Notes under the pieces: generated by a model | Told to the model about the DNA's origin: nothing | What the model saw: only the letters and a program-made list of their open reading frames with translations | Databases searched by the model: none | Part shown: one piece after another, positions 7,133 to 18,513 of the stretch | How positions within the stretch are numbered: the stretch's first letter is position 1 | Layout of the letters: each line of letters opens with the position of its first letter | Source of the DNA: Streptomyces wuyuanensis | GTDB taxonomy: Bacteria; Actinomycetota; Actinomycetes; Streptomycetales; Streptomycetaceae | Length of the DNA: 64,000 nucleotides | NCBI RefSeq assembly: GCF_900103455.1 | Contig: NZ_FNHI01000004.1 | Span: forward strand, 186,001 to 250,000 | Direction: 5' to 3' | Program-made: the position numbers and the translations under genes

Positions 7133-9847
7133 TCAGTGCGCCGCGGACTCCCAGTCCGCGCCCACGCCCACCGAGACGTCCAGCGGCGCCCGCAGTTCCG
7201 CCGCAGCGGACATCTCGCGGCGGACGAGCTCCTCCACCCGCTCGCGCTCGCCCGGGGCGATCTCGAGAACGATTTCGTCGTGGACCTGGAGCAGCATCCG
7301 GGACGCGAGCCCCGCCTCCCGCAGCGCGGCGTCCACCCGCAGCATCGCCATCTTGACGATGTCCGCCGCCGTGCCCTGGATCGGCGCGTTGAGCGCCATG
7401 CGCTCGGCCGCCTCGCGGCGCTGGCGGTTGTCGCTGTTGAGGTCCGGGAGGTAGCGCCGGCGGCCGAACATCGTCGCCGTGTAGCCCGTGGCACGCGCCT
7501 CGTCCACGACCCGGCGCAGATAGTCGCGGACTCCTCCGAACCGCTCGAAGTAGGTGTCCATCAGCGCTCGCGCCTCGGCCGCCTCGATGTTCAGCTGCTG
7601 GCTGAGCCCGAACGCGGAGAGGCCGTAGGCCAGTCCGTACGACATCGCCTTGATCTTGCGGCGCATCTCGGCGTCGACCGCGGACCGTTCGACGCCGAAG
7701 ACCTGGGAGGCCACGGTCGTGTGCAGGTCCTCGCCCGAGGTGAACGCCTCGATCAGGCCCTCGTCCTCCGAGAGATGGGCCATGACGCGCAGTTCGATCT
7801 GGCTGTAGTCGGCGGTCATCAGGGACTCGAAGCCCTCGCCGACGACGAAGCCGCGGCGGATCGCCCGGCCCTCGTCCGTGCGCACCGGCACGTTCTGCAG
7901 GTTCGGGTCGGTGGAGGAGAGCCGTCCGGTCGCGGCCACCGTCTGGCTGAAGGTGGTGTGGATCCTGCCGTCCGCGGCGATGGTCTTGATCAGGCCCTCG
8001 ACCGTCGAGCGCAGCCGGGCCTGCTCACGGTGGCGCAGCATGATGACCGGCAGTTCGTGCTCGGTCTGGTTGGCGAGCCAGGCCAGCGCGTCGGCGTCCG
8101 TCGTGTAACCGGTCTTGGTCTTCTTCGTCTTGGGGAGGTTCAGCTCCCCGAAGAAGACCTCCTGGAGCTGCTTGGGCGAGCCGAGGTTGAACTCGTGGCC
8201 CACGGAGGCGTGCGCCTCCTTCACGGCCTGCTGCACGGCTCCGGCGAACTGCTGCTCCATGGCTTCGAGATGGGCCCGGTCGGCGGAGATGCCGTGCCGC
8301 TCCATCCTGGCCAGCAGCAGCGACGTGGGCAGTTCCATGTCGTGCAGCAGCTCGCTGGCGCCGACCTCGTCGAGCTTGCCCCCGAAGGCCTCGCCCAGGT
8401 CGAGGACTGCACGGGCCTGCGCCATCAGCGCGTCGGCCTCGGCCTGCTCGTCCTCGGCGCCGAAGGCGAGCTGCCCGTCGGCGGCGGCCGGGGCCAGCTC
8501 GCGGTGGAGGTACTCGACGGAGAGGGCGTCCAGCGCGAAGGACCGGCGGCCGGGCTTGACCAGGTAGGCGGCCAGCGCGGTGTCCATCGTGATGCCCTTG
8601 AGGTCCCAGCCGTGCTCGGGGAAGACCCGCAGCGCCTCCTTGGCGCTGTGCACGATCTTCGGGCGGTCCGGGTCGGAGACCCAGGCCGCGAAGGCCCGCT
8701 CGTCGGCCTCGTCGAGCTGGGTGGTGTCGAACCAGGCCGCCTCTCCCCCGGCGGCGGCGAGCGCGATCTCACTGACGCTGCCGACGCCCAGCGCCCAGGC
8801 GGCGACCGTGGCGACGCCGAGGGGCTGGGCGCCGTGCCGCTCCAGCCAGGGCGCCAGCTCGCCGGCACCGAGCACGCTGCCGTCCAGCTCCACGCCGGCG
8901 GCCGGGGCCGGCGGTTCCTCCTCGGCGGCGCCCGGGTCGACGGCGAGCAGCCGCTCGCGCAGGCTCGGGTTGCGGATCTCCAGGACTTCCAGGAAGCCCT
9001 TCAGCGCGGTCCTGTCGTAGGCGGCGCGCTCGAGGTCGGCGACGGACTTCGGCAGCTCCACGTCACGGACCAGTTCCGTCAGGTGACGGTTGAGCTTGAC
9101 GGCCTCCAGATGGTCGCGGAGCGCCTGGCCGACCTTGCCCTTGACCTCGTCGGCGCGCTCCACCAGCTCCGCGAACGTGCCGAACTGGTTGATCCACTTC
9201 GTGGCGGTCTTCTCGCCGACGCCGGGGATTCCGGGGAGGTTGTCGGACGGGTCGCCGCGGAGGGCGGCGAAGTCCGGGTACTGGGACGGGGTCAGCCCGT
9301 ACTTCTCCTGGACCTTCTCCGGGGTGAAGCGGGTCAGCTCGGACACGCCCTTGGTCGGGTAGAGCACGGTGACGTGGTCGGAGACCAGCTGGAAGGAGTC
9401 CCGGTCACCGGTGACGATCAGGACCTCGAAGCCGGCGGCCTCGGCCTGGGTGGCGAGGGTCGCGATGACGTCGTCGGCCTCGAACCCGTCCACGGCGAAC
9501 CGCACCGCGTTCATCGTGTCGAGCAGTTCGCCGATCAGCTCGACCTGGCCCTTGAACTCGTCCGGGGTCGAGGAGCGGTTGGCCTTGTACTCGGGGAAGT
9601 CCTGGGAGCGCCAGGTCTTGCGGGACACGTCGAAGGCCACGGCGAAGTGCGTGGGCGCCTCGTCGCGGAGCGTGTTCGCCAGCATCGACGCGAAGCCGTA
9701 GATCGCGTTCGTCGTCTGGCCGCTCGCGGTCGTGAAGTTCTCCGCGGGCAGCGCGAAGAACGCCCGGTACGCGAGCGAGTGCCCGTCCATGAGGAGCAGG
9801 CGCGGACGGGTTTCCTCTGAGGTCTTCTTCGACGCTGTCTCTGCCAC
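7133..9847 (-). CDS. polA: DNA polymerase I
   Basis: 904 residues from a GTG at 9847 (VAETASKK..., as in other Streptomyces PolA); longer frames upstream are not protein-like. Order: N-terminal 5'-3' exonuclease (LLLMDGHSLAYRAFFALP, GDRDSFQLV), an exonuclease-like middle domain that lacks an obvious DxE metal motif and is therefore probably proofreading-inactive, and a family A polymerase domain. The latter has motif A TADYSQIELRVMAHL, motif B RRKIKAMSYGLAYGLSAFG and motif C LLQVHDEIV. It fills gaps and removes RNA primers during replication and repair. The start codon sits so near a possible -10 hexamer (9855-9860) that the transcript could be leaderless. Confidence 0.97.
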   Translation of the reverse strand: MAETASKKTSEETRPRLLLMDGHSLAYRAFFALPAENFTTASGQTTNAIYGFASMLANTLRDEAPTHFAVAFDVSRKTWRSQDFPEYKANRSSTPDEFKGQVELIGELLDTMNAVRFAVDGFEADDVIATLATQAEAAGFEVLIVTGDRDSFQLVSDHVTVLYPTKGVSELTRFTPEKVQEKYGLTPSQYPDFAALRGDPSDNLPGIPGVGEKTATKWINQFGTFAELVERADEVKGKVGQALRDHLEAVKLNRHLTELVRDVELPKSVADLERAAYDRTALKGFLEVLEIRNPSLRERLLAVDPGAAEEEPPAPAAGVELDGSVLGAGELAPWLERHGAQPLGVATVAAWALGVGSVSEIALAAAGGEAAWFDTTQLDEADERAFAAWVSDPDRPKIVHSAKEALRVFPEHGWDLKGITMDTALAAYLVKPGRRSFALDALSVEYLHRELAPAAADGQLAFGAEDEQAEADALMAQARAVLDLGEAFGGKLDEVGASELLHDMELPTSLLLARMERHGISADRAHLEAMEQQFAGAVQQAVKEAHASVGHEFNLGSPKQLQEVFFGELNLPKTKKTKTGYTTDADALAWLANQTEHELPVIMLRHREQARLRSTVEGLIKTIAADGRIHTTFSQTVAATGRLSSTDPNLQNVPVRTDEGRAIRRGFVVGEGFESLMTADYSQIELRVMAHLSEDEGLIEAFTSGEDLHTTVASQVFGVERSAVDAEMRRKIKAMSYGLAYGLSAFGLSQQLNIEAAEARALMDTYFERFGGVRDYLRRVVDEARATGYTATMFGRRRYLPDLNSDNRQRREAAERMALNAPIQGTAADIVKMAMLRVDAALREAGLASRMLLQVHDEIVLEIAPGERERVEELVRREMSAAAELRAPLDVSVGVGADWESAAH

Positions 9848-9971
9848 GCACACGATCCTGCCACGGACCACCGACAAAGCCGCCCACGGCCGCCGGGGCC
9901 GGCCACCGCGGACGCGTGACAGGATCGTGGCGCACAGCACGTCTTCTCGTCCGCGCTCGAAGGGGAGCACG
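9848..9971. promoter_or_regulatory. divergent polA / molybdenum oxidoreductase promoter region with mirrored element
   Basis: A 15-nt element, CGTGrCAGGATCGTG, occurs once for each gene in opposite orientation: 9851-9865 read toward polA, and 9915-9929 read toward the oxidoreductase. They differ at one base. CAGGAT in each resembles a Streptomyces -10 hexamer. For polA it would place transcription start at or next to the GTG; for the other gene it leaves a leader of about 40 nt with a GGGGAG ribosome site. Confidence 0.45.
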
Positions 9972-12251
<2,280 letters not shown>

Positions 12252-12313
12252 GCGTTCGCTCAGGCGACGGAAGACCCAGGACACCACACACGCACGACGA
12301 TCGGAGCCGGCCC

Positions 12314-12805
12314 ATGGGTGAGCAGACGACGGTGAAGTTCCCGCAGGAGGTCATCGACGAGTACGCCGCGCTCGGCGTCGACCTGCCCGCGCTGTTCTCG
12401 GCGGGGACCCTCGGCAACCGGATGGGCGTGCAGATCGTCGAGGCCTCCGCGGAGCGCGTCGTCGGCACCATGCCGGTCGAGGGCAACACCCAGCCCTACG
12501 GACTGCTGCACGGCGGGGCTTCCGCGGTCCTGGCCGAGACCCTCGGGTCGGTCGGCTCGATGCTGCACGGCGGCAGCTCGAAGATCGCGGTCGGTGTGGA
12601 CCTCAACTGCACGCACCACCGGGGCGTGCGCTCCGGCCAGGTCACGGGCGTGGCCACGCCCGTGCACCGGGGCCGCTCCACCGCCACGTACGAGATCGTG
12701 ATCACCGACGAACAGGACAAGCGGGTCTGCACGGCCCGTCTGACCTGCCTGCTGCGGGACGTCCGCCCCCAGGACGCGGACCACGTCCTGGGGACGGCGG
12801 GCTGA
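12314..12805 (+). CDS. PaaI-family hotdog-fold thioesterase
   Basis: 163 residues. A hotdog-fold acyl-CoA thioesterase of the PaaI/YdiI type, with the motif PYGLLHGGASAVLAETLGS (His-Gly-Gly loop and the catalytic Glu of the long helix). VGVDLNCTHHRGV and the C-terminal strands also fit. Expected to hydrolyse small or aromatic acyl-CoA thioesters in the cytoplasm. It lies 62 bp behind the oxidoreductase and probably shares its transcript. Its stop is only 5 bp from that of the convergent Xaa-Pro peptidase. Confidence 0.88.
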   Translation: MGEQTTVKFPQEVIDEYAALGVDLPALFSAGTLGNRMGVQIVEASAERVVGTMPVEGNTQPYGLLHGGASAVLAETLGSVGSMLHGGSSKIAVGVDLNCTHHRGVRSGQVTGVATPVHRGRSTATYEIVITDEQDKRVCTARLTCLLRDVRPQDADHVLGTAG

Positions 12806-12810
12806 CACCG

Positions 12811-14766
12811 CTACCGGGCGACCGGCAGCGTGACGCTGCTGATCCCGGCCCGGACGGCGAGTTCCGTCCCGGCCGGGTGGCGCAGCGTGTAGTCGTGGTC
12901 GGTCGAGATCAGCACGACCCCCAGCCGGTGTCCCTTCTTGAAGACGTGGTCCTGGGGCTGCATCGCCCACTCCAGCCGGTACTCGCGGCCCTCGACGACC
13001 GGGCTCTGCCGTTCGAGGGAGTTCCGGTTGCGGATGTCCAGCCAGCCGCGCGAGACGATCTTGAAGTCGGCCGTCTCGGTGCGGTGCCGGGTGCGGTAGG
13101 CGCATCCGGTGTCCCCGGGGATGCCCTCGCCGTAACAGACCTGCTGCGTGGTGTCCGTGACCGTGCCGGCCGTCGCCCGGGTGTCGGTCCCGTAGTCGAC
13201 CAGCAGCGCGGTCACGTACGGCGACGTACCGGCGAGCGAGGCCCGTACGGACATCTCCGGCACCCCGTTGACCCGCAGATCGGCCGGCAGCGGGCCGGTG
13301 GTGTACACGAGCCGGTCCGGCCGTGCCGTGCCGGGGTCCGCGACGAGTTGCTCGGCGGGCACGGTGCGGCCCTGGTCGGTGGCCTTCTGCCGCGCGGGTT
13401 TCCCGGGCAGCGGCGTGAGCCCGCCCTCGTTCAGCCACAGCCGGACGTCACGCGTGCCGCGGGCGGGCCAGTCGGACTGCTGCCTCCAGCTGAAGTCCGA
13501 CTGCTCGACCTCGACGGGCGGCGCGGTGAGAGCGCCGTTGTCCAGCCCGTACAGCCAGTGGTCGAACCACTGGTGCAGCTGCCCCAGCCACTCCTCCATG
13601 CGCAGCGGCATCGGGTTGACGTGGCCGGCCTGATGGAGCCACAGCTTCCGCGGGACGCCGTGCTTCTTCAAGGCGTCCCACAGCTGCCCGAAGTGCTGCG
13701 TCTTCACGTTCCAGTCGTTGCCCCCGTGGACCAGGAAGACCCCGGCCTTGATCCTGCCGACGTCGCGGAGGTAGTCCCGCTCCTTCCAGAAGCGGGTGAA
13801 GTCGCCCGTCACCCGGTCCTGTTCGGCGGTGAGCCGGTCGATGACGGGCCGGCAGACCTCCCGGTCGGCGCGCGTGTGCACGTACTCGGCCAGGACGTCG
13901 GCGTCCTCGCCCTGGTAGCCGCCGGGCGCCACCACACCGCCGCCCGCGCGGTAGTAGTCGTACCAGGACGAGATCCCGGAGATCGGCACGATGGCCTTGA
14001 GCCCCTCGACCCCCGTCGTGGCGACGGCCGTCGGCAGGGTGCCGTTGTACGAGATGCCCATCATCGCCGTGTCCCCCGTCGACCAGGCGGCGCCCACGGG
14101 CCTGCCCTCGGGGTCCCAGCCGCGGGCGCGGCCGTTCAGCCAGTCGACGGCCGCCTTCGCGCCGAGGGTCTCGTTGCGGCCGCCGGAGGTCGGGCAGCCC
14201 GTCGAGCCCCCCGTGCCGAGGCTGTCGACCTGTGCGACCGCATAGCCGCGCGGGAGGAAGTAGTTGTCCGTGTAGCCGGACCAGGGCACCGACGAGGCGG
14301 ACAGCCCGGCGGATCCCGACTCCTCGTACGGGGTCACCAGCCCGGGGACCCGCTCGCTCCCGGCCGGCCGGCCGTGCGCGGGCAGACCGTCGACGTCCAC
14401 GTCCACGTCGTGGTTCCGGACGTCGTTGCCGCCCGCCCAGTAGGGGCTGGCCTCGACGATGGTGGCGACCTTCAGCCCCGCATCGGTCTCCTTGGGGCGC
14501 AGGATCCTCATCCGCACCGTGTCGCGCCGGCCGTCGCCGTCGCTGTCCACCTCCGTCTCGATGTCGACCTGCTGGTGGATCGCGTCGGCGCGGGAGAAGA
14601 CCGGCTGGGTCCGGTTGCCCACGATGCTCAGCGCCGGGTCGTCCGCCTGCGCCGCCGGTGCCGGCAGTGCCGACAGCAGCGACGCGGCCAGCGCGGCCGT
14701 ACCCCATCGGTACGCCGTGCGAGCACGCGCCTTGTGGGCCGCGCCTGTTCGGGTGGATCTCGCCAT
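12811..14766 (-). CDS. secreted Xaa-Pro dipeptidyl-peptidase (S15 / CocE family)
   Basis: 651 residues from an ATG at 14766 preceded by CTGGAGGG. A positively charged N terminus and an Ala/Leu-rich core ending at PAPAAQA form a signal peptide. The alpha/beta-hydrolase domain shows the nucleophile elbow GISYNG, SSWYDYYRAGG, and later GGNDWNV and HQAGHVNP for the acid and His. A C-terminal jelly-roll domain ends with HRLGVVLISTDHDYTLR. Expected to remove Xaa-Pro dipeptides from extracellular peptides. A region rich in Asp repeats near residues 75-85 (EVDSDGDGRRD) may bind calcium. Confidence 0.9.
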   Translation of the reverse strand: MARSTRTGAAHKARARTAYRWGTAALAASLLSALPAPAAQADDPALSIVGNRTQPVFSRADAIHQQVDIETEVDSDGDGRRDTVRMRILRPKETDAGLKVATIVEASPYWAGGNDVRNHDVDVDVDGLPAHGRPAGSERVPGLVTPYEESGSAGLSASSVPWSGYTDNYFLPRGYAVAQVDSLGTGGSTGCPTSGGRNETLGAKAAVDWLNGRARGWDPEGRPVGAAWSTGDTAMMGISYNGTLPTAVATTGVEGLKAIVPISGISSWYDYYRAGGGVVAPGGYQGEDADVLAEYVHTRADREVCRPVIDRLTAEQDRVTGDFTRFWKERDYLRDVGRIKAGVFLVHGGNDWNVKTQHFGQLWDALKKHGVPRKLWLHQAGHVNPMPLRMEEWLGQLHQWFDHWLYGLDNGALTAPPVEVEQSDFSWRQQSDWPARGTRDVRLWLNEGGLTPLPGKPARQKATDQGRTVPAEQLVADPGTARPDRLVYTTGPLPADLRVNGVPEMSVRASLAGTSPYVTALLVDYGTDTRATAGTVTDTTQQVCYGEGIPGDTGCAYRTRHRTETADFKIVSRGWLDIRNRNSLERQSPVVEGREYRLEWAMQPQDHVFKKGHRLGVVLISTDHDYTLRHPAGTELAVRAGISSVTLPVAR

Positions 14767-15008
14767 TCGTGCCCTCCAGGGCCGGGGTTGGTGACGATCA
14801 CGGGTGACGATCACGCGGGTAGCGCGGACACATTCCACCCTGTGCGCCCCAGGGGCACCAGACCCAACACGGCTGCCGCCAGGCCCTCTTGTCCCGGGGC
14901 CGTCACCTGCCCGGTGCCGTCCCCGGCCGCGCACCCCCGGCGGGCGTGGACCTTCCACCCGGGTCCGCCCCCGTTGCCGCGGCGGCGGGACGGGTCTAGC
15001 GTCGACGC

Positions 15009-15437
15009 ATGACCGACGGCGCACCGTCCCGCCGGCGGTGCGGCCTGCCGCGCAGGCTCGCCCCGTCCGTCGCGCGGGCCACCGTGCTCGTGGCCGCACT
15101 GGCCGCCCTGGCGGGCTGCGCGGATCCCGGCTCCGGGACGGCCCCCCGGCCGTCCCCGTCCCCTCGCACGACGCCGCCCCAGGAACTGTGCACCCGTCTC
15201 GTCACCCAGTGGGCGCACCGGCTCCTGGCCGACGGCGGCAGCGGCTACGGCGACTACCAGTCCATGGGCCTGTCCAACGGCCAGTACGAGGTCCTGCGCA
15301 CCGTCCTGGACGCCGCCCGCGCCGAGCAACGGAGCAACGGGCCCGATGCCGCAGGGGAGTTGACCGATCGGCTGGCAGAGCGGAGCTGTACGGAGCGCTA
15401 CCGCGGCGGAGTTCCGACCGGAGGGCCGTGGCAGTGA
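15009..15437 (+). CDS. putative lipoprotein, unknown function
   Basis: 142 residues. Basic N terminus, hydrophobic stretch and a lipobox ending LAALAGC, then a Pro/Ser/Thr-rich spacer and a small domain with two cysteines (ELCTRLVTQW and ERSCTERY). This predicts a diacylglyceryl-anchored extracytoplasmic protein. I do not recognise a family. Its TGA overlaps the GTG of the next gene, so the two are translationally coupled. Confidence 0.75.
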   Translation: MTDGAPSRRRCGLPRRLAPSVARATVLVAALAALAGCADPGSGTAPRPSPSPRTTPPQELCTRLVTQWAHRLLADGGSGYGDYQSMGLSNGQYEVLRTVLDAARAEQRSNGPDAAGELTDRLAERSCTERYRGGVPTGGPWQ

Positions 15438-16036
15438 GCGGCGTCGGCCCCGTCGAGCCCGGTGAGTACACGTATGCGGTCGAACCGGCCGCTCGCCCGC
15501 CACGCCGGGCACGGAGGGGGAAGTGGGCGCAACTCGCCGTCCGGCACCGCCGCTTCGCGATCGTGGCCGTGACCGCCTCGGCGGTCGCCGCGGGTTCCGT
15601 CTCCCTGTGGGGCACCCGCCCCCGTCCGGACCCCGGCCCCTGGCCGGCCCAGGCGGTTTCCGTGTCGTACGGGGGTGCCGTCCCGGGGGCGGGCCGCACC
15701 GGCGGGGCGCTCCGCTTCTCGCTGGGGATCCGCGTCGACGCCGGGCCGCCGGTGACGGTCGAGAGCATCCGCCAGCCGTCCCCGGCACTGGGCCTGACGG
15801 CATCCCCGAACCCTCCCGTTACGGTCAAAAACGGGTCCAGCCGCACCGTAGTGATCGTCGTTGCCGTACGCGACTGCAAAAGAGCTCCCCGAAATGCCGG
15901 ACTGCCTTTCCTGGATGTAACGCTCCGTAATGCGCGCGCAAAACAGGACCAGAGTTTCATCCTCGGCGACCGCTACGCCCGAGACCTGGCACGGGTCGTG
16001 GCCGACTACTGCGAGCGACCACCACGGCTGTCATGA
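15434..16036 (+). CDS. membrane-anchored protein of unknown function
   Basis: 200 residues from the GTG at 15434 that overlaps the preceding stop as GTGA; the GGAGGG eight bases upstream favours this over the GTG at 15428. A cytoplasmic basic N terminus (PPRRARRGKWAQL) is followed by one transmembrane helix (about residues 40-60) and an outside domain with predicted beta strands and two cysteines (VRDCKRAP, VADYCERP). It pairs with the lipoprotein upstream; a shared envelope role is an inference from the coupling. Confidence 0.72.
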   Translation: MSGVGPVEPGEYTYAVEPAARPPRRARRGKWAQLAVRHRRFAIVAVTASAVAAGSVSLWGTRPRPDPGPWPAQAVSVSYGGAVPGAGRTGGALRFSLGIRVDAGPPVTVESIRQPSPALGLTASPNPPVTVKNGSSRTVVIVVAVRDCKRAPRNAGLPFLDVTLRNARAKQDQSFILGDRYARDLARVVADYCERPPRLS

Positions 16037-16249
16037 CCAAAATGGGGAAACAGTCATGCACTCGATGCCGCAAATCCGTTCGGGATAACAAGAGCGTCAC
16101 AGCATCAGTCAGACCAGTGCTTAATTTCCATTTAGCCGCTTAGAGTCACGGCCAGTCACCGCGCCACCGGATTCCTTGCCAGTAAGGCTCCAGCGCTCGA
16201 CTCGGCGCTCCACGGAGGAGCAGCCGTGCCAGGTGAAAGGACCAGATTC

Positions 16250-17488
16250 GTGCGTCAACGTTCGCTCATAGCCATAACCGCTGCTCTGGCTGCGGGGGCA
16301 CTCACCCTTACCGCCTGTGGCTCGCGCGACGACAAGGGCGGAGACTCGGCGGCCGGTGGCGACACCACCGTGGTCATCGGTGTCGACGCGCCGCTGACCG
16401 GCGACCTCTCCGCGCTGGGTCTCGGCATCAAGAACTCCGTGGACCTCGCCGCCAAGCAGGCCAACGAGAAGAAGTACGTCAAGGGCGTCACCTTCAAGAT
16501 CGAGGCGCTCGACGACCAGGCCCAGCCGTCGTCGGGTCAGCAGAACGCCACCAAGCTCGTCGCCGACAAGAACGTCCTCGGCGTCGTCGGCCCGCTGAAC
16601 TCCTCCGTCGCCGAGTCGATGCAGAAGGTCTTCGACGACGCGAAGCTCGCCCAGGTCTCGCCGGCCAACACAGCCCCGGCGCTGAGCCAGGGCCCGGACT
16701 GGAACGGCGGCACCAAGAAGCGCCCGTTCAACTCGTACTTCCGCACGTCGACCACGGACGCCATCCAGGGCCCGTTCGCGGCGCAGTACCTCTTCAACGA
16801 GGCCAAGAAGACCAAGGTCTTCGTCATCGACGACAAGAAGACCTACGGCGCCGGACTCGCGGCCACCTTCAAGGCCGAGTTCACCAAGCTGGGCGGCAAG
16901 GTCGCCGGCGAGGACCACGTCGACCCGGAGACCAAGGACTTCTCCTCCGTCGTCACCAAGATCAAGAGCTCCAAGGCCGACGTCGTCTACTACGGCGGCG
17001 AGTACCCGGCCGCCGGCCCGCTGAGCAAGCAGATCAAGAAGGCCGGTGCCAAGATCCCGCTCGTCGGCGGTGACGGCATCTACAGCGCCGACTTCATCAA
17101 GCTCTCGGGCAAGGAGGGTGAGGGCGACCTCGCCACCTCCGTCGGCGCGCCGATCGAGACTCTCCCGTCCGCCAAGGAGTTCGTCGAGAACTACAAGAAG
17201 GCCGGCTACAAGGAGGCCTTCGAGGCCTACGGCGGCTACTCCTACGACGCCGCCTGGTCGATCATCGAGGCCGTCAAGAAGGTCGTCGACGACAACGGCG
17301 GCAAGCTGCCCGAGTCCAAGGACGCCCGCTCCAAGGTCATCGACGCTCTGAAGAGCGTGTCCTTCGAGGGCGTGACCGGCAAGGTCGCCTTCGACGAGTA
17401 CGGCGACACGACCAACAAGCAGCTGACGGTCTACCAGTACAAGGGCGGCGCCTGGGCGCCCGTCAAGTCCGGTACTTTCTCAGGCTGA
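16250..17488 (+). CDS. livK: branched-chain amino acid ABC transporter, substrate-binding lipoprotein
   Basis: 412 residues. Two in-frame GTG starts exist: 16226 behind GGAGGAG and 16250 behind GAAAGGA. I chose 16250 because it gives a normal lipoprotein signal (RQRSLIAITAALAAG..LTLTAC). The mature protein is a LivK/LIV-BP type periplasmic-binding protein fold: IGVDAPLTGDLSALG, VVGPLNSSVAESM, FVIDDKKTYGAG and AYGGYSYDAAWS. It captures Leu/Ile/Val or related amino acids outside the membrane for LivHMGF. The 213-bp upstream region is unusually AT-rich here and contains TAGAGT at 16141-16146 as a possible -10. Lysine codons are strikingly frequent, as expected of a highly expressed binding protein. 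Confidence 0.95.
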   Translation: MRQRSLIAITAALAAGALTLTACGSRDDKGGDSAAGGDTTVVIGVDAPLTGDLSALGLGIKNSVDLAAKQANEKKYVKGVTFKIEALDDQAQPSSGQQNATKLVADKNVLGVVGPLNSSVAESMQKVFDDAKLAQVSPANTAPALSQGPDWNGGTKKRPFNSYFRTSTTDAIQGPFAAQYLFNEAKKTKVFVIDDKKTYGAGLAATFKAEFTKLGGKVAGEDHVDPETKDFSSVVTKIKSSKADVVYYGGEYPAAGPLSKQIKKAGAKIPLVGGDGIYSADFIKLSGKEGEGDLATSVGAPIETLPSAKEFVENYKKAGYKEAFEAYGGYSYDAAWSIIEAVKKVVDDNGGKLPESKDARSKVIDALKSVSFEGVTGKVAFDEYGDTTNKQLTVYQYKGGAWAPVKSGTFSG

Positions 17489-17513
17489 CCAACACTCCGC
17501 AGCACATCCACAG

Positions 17514-17547
17514 CCGCGCGGGGCGCTGCATCAAGCGCCCCGCGCGG
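17514..17547 (+). terminator. intra-operon hairpin between livK and livH
   Basis: Perfect 14-bp inverted repeat (17514-17527 with 17534-17547) and a 6-nt loop, 26 bp after the livK stop and 36 bp before livH. Without a T-run it is probably a partial terminator or 3'-end stabiliser that raises livK transcript over the membrane genes; this role is inferred from similar operons. Confidence 0.65.
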
Positions 17548-17583
17548 TGTCATATCCGGCGCAAGACTTTCGGAGGACATGCG

Positions 17584-18513
17584 GTGAACGAACTGCCGCA
17601 GCAGCTGGTCAACGGCCTGCTACTCGGATCGATGTACGGGCTCGTCGCCATCGGCTACACAATGGTCTACGGCATCGTCCAGCTCATCAACTTCGCCCAC
17701 GGCGAGATCTTCATGACGGGGGGCTTCGGCGCCCTCACCGTGTGGTTGATACTTCCCGGCGGAACCACCATGTGGGTGGCCCTGCCGCTCATGATCATCG
17801 GCGCGATCATCGTCGCCACCACCATTGCCGTGGGAGCGGAACGCTTCGCCTACCGGCCTCTCCGAGGGGGGCCGAGACTCGCCCCGCTCATCACCGCGAT
17901 CGGCCTGTCCCTCGCGCTCCAGCAGGCCGTGTGGGCGTGGTACCCCGGCGCCAAGTCGTCCCGCACCTTCCCCGAGATCCCCGGCGGCCCCTTCCACATC
18001 GGCGACGTCACCATCCAGACCGGTGACATCTTCCTGCTCATCGCCGCCCCCATCTCCATGGCCGTCCTCGGCTACTTCGTCATGAAGACCCGCACCGGCC
18101 GCGGCATGCAGGCCACCGCGCAGGACCCCGACACCGCCAAGCTCATGGGCATCAACACCGACCGCATCATCGTGGTCGCCTTCGCCCTCGGCGCCGCGTT
18201 CGCCGCCATCGGAGCCGTCGCCTACGGCCTCAAGTACGGCGAAGTCCAGTTCCGCATGGGCTTCCTGCTCGGCCTCAAGGCCTTCACCGCAGCCGTCCTC
18301 GGCGGCATCGGCAACATCTACGGCGCCATGATCGGCGGCCTCGTCCTCGGCGTCGCCGAGACCATGGCGGCCGCATACGTCTCCGAAATCCCCGGCATGC
18401 AGCAGCTCGGCGGCCAGTCCTGGGCCAACGCCTGGGCCTTCGTACTCCTCATCCTCGTGCTCCTGTTCCGGCCCCAGGGCCTCCTCGGCGAGCGCGTCGC
18501 GGACAGGGCGTGA
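17584..18513 (+). CDS. livH: branched-chain amino acid ABC transporter permease LivH
   Basis: 309 residues from a GTG at 17584 with GGAGG upstream. Polytopic membrane protein of the LivH class: N-terminal QQLVNGLLLGSMYGLVAIGY, MVYGIVQLINFAHGE (the conserved permease motif), GRGMQATAQDPDTAKLMGIN cytoplasmic loop and LGGIGNIYGAMIGG. It forms the translocation channel with LivM. Its stop overlaps the livM GTG by 4 bp. Confidence 0.95.
   Translation: MNELPQQLVNGLLLGSMYGLVAIGYTMVYGIVQLINFAHGEIFMTGGFGALTVWLILPGGTTMWVALPLMIIGAIIVATTIAVGAERFAYRPLRGGPRLAPLITAIGLSLALQQAVWAWYPGAKSSRTFPEIPGGPFHIGDVTIQTGDIFLLIAAPISMAVLGYFVMKTRTGRGMQATAQDPDTAKLMGINTDRIIVVAFALGAAFAAIGAVAYGLKYGEVQFRMGFLLGLKAFTAAVLGGIGNIYGAMIGGLVLGVAETMAAAYVSEIPGMQQLGGQSWANAWAFVLLILVLLFRPQGLLGERVADRA

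Noticed and set aside
6959..9820. 953-codon open frame antisense to polA
   Set aside because: Mirror of a highly GC-biased gene. Composition is His/Arg/Gly/Val-rich without domains, and it has no ribosome site, while polA on the other strand has every motif.
12877..15012. 711-codon open frame antisense to the Xaa-Pro peptidase
   Set aside because: Shadow frame; the opposite strand has the signal peptide and catalytic motifs.
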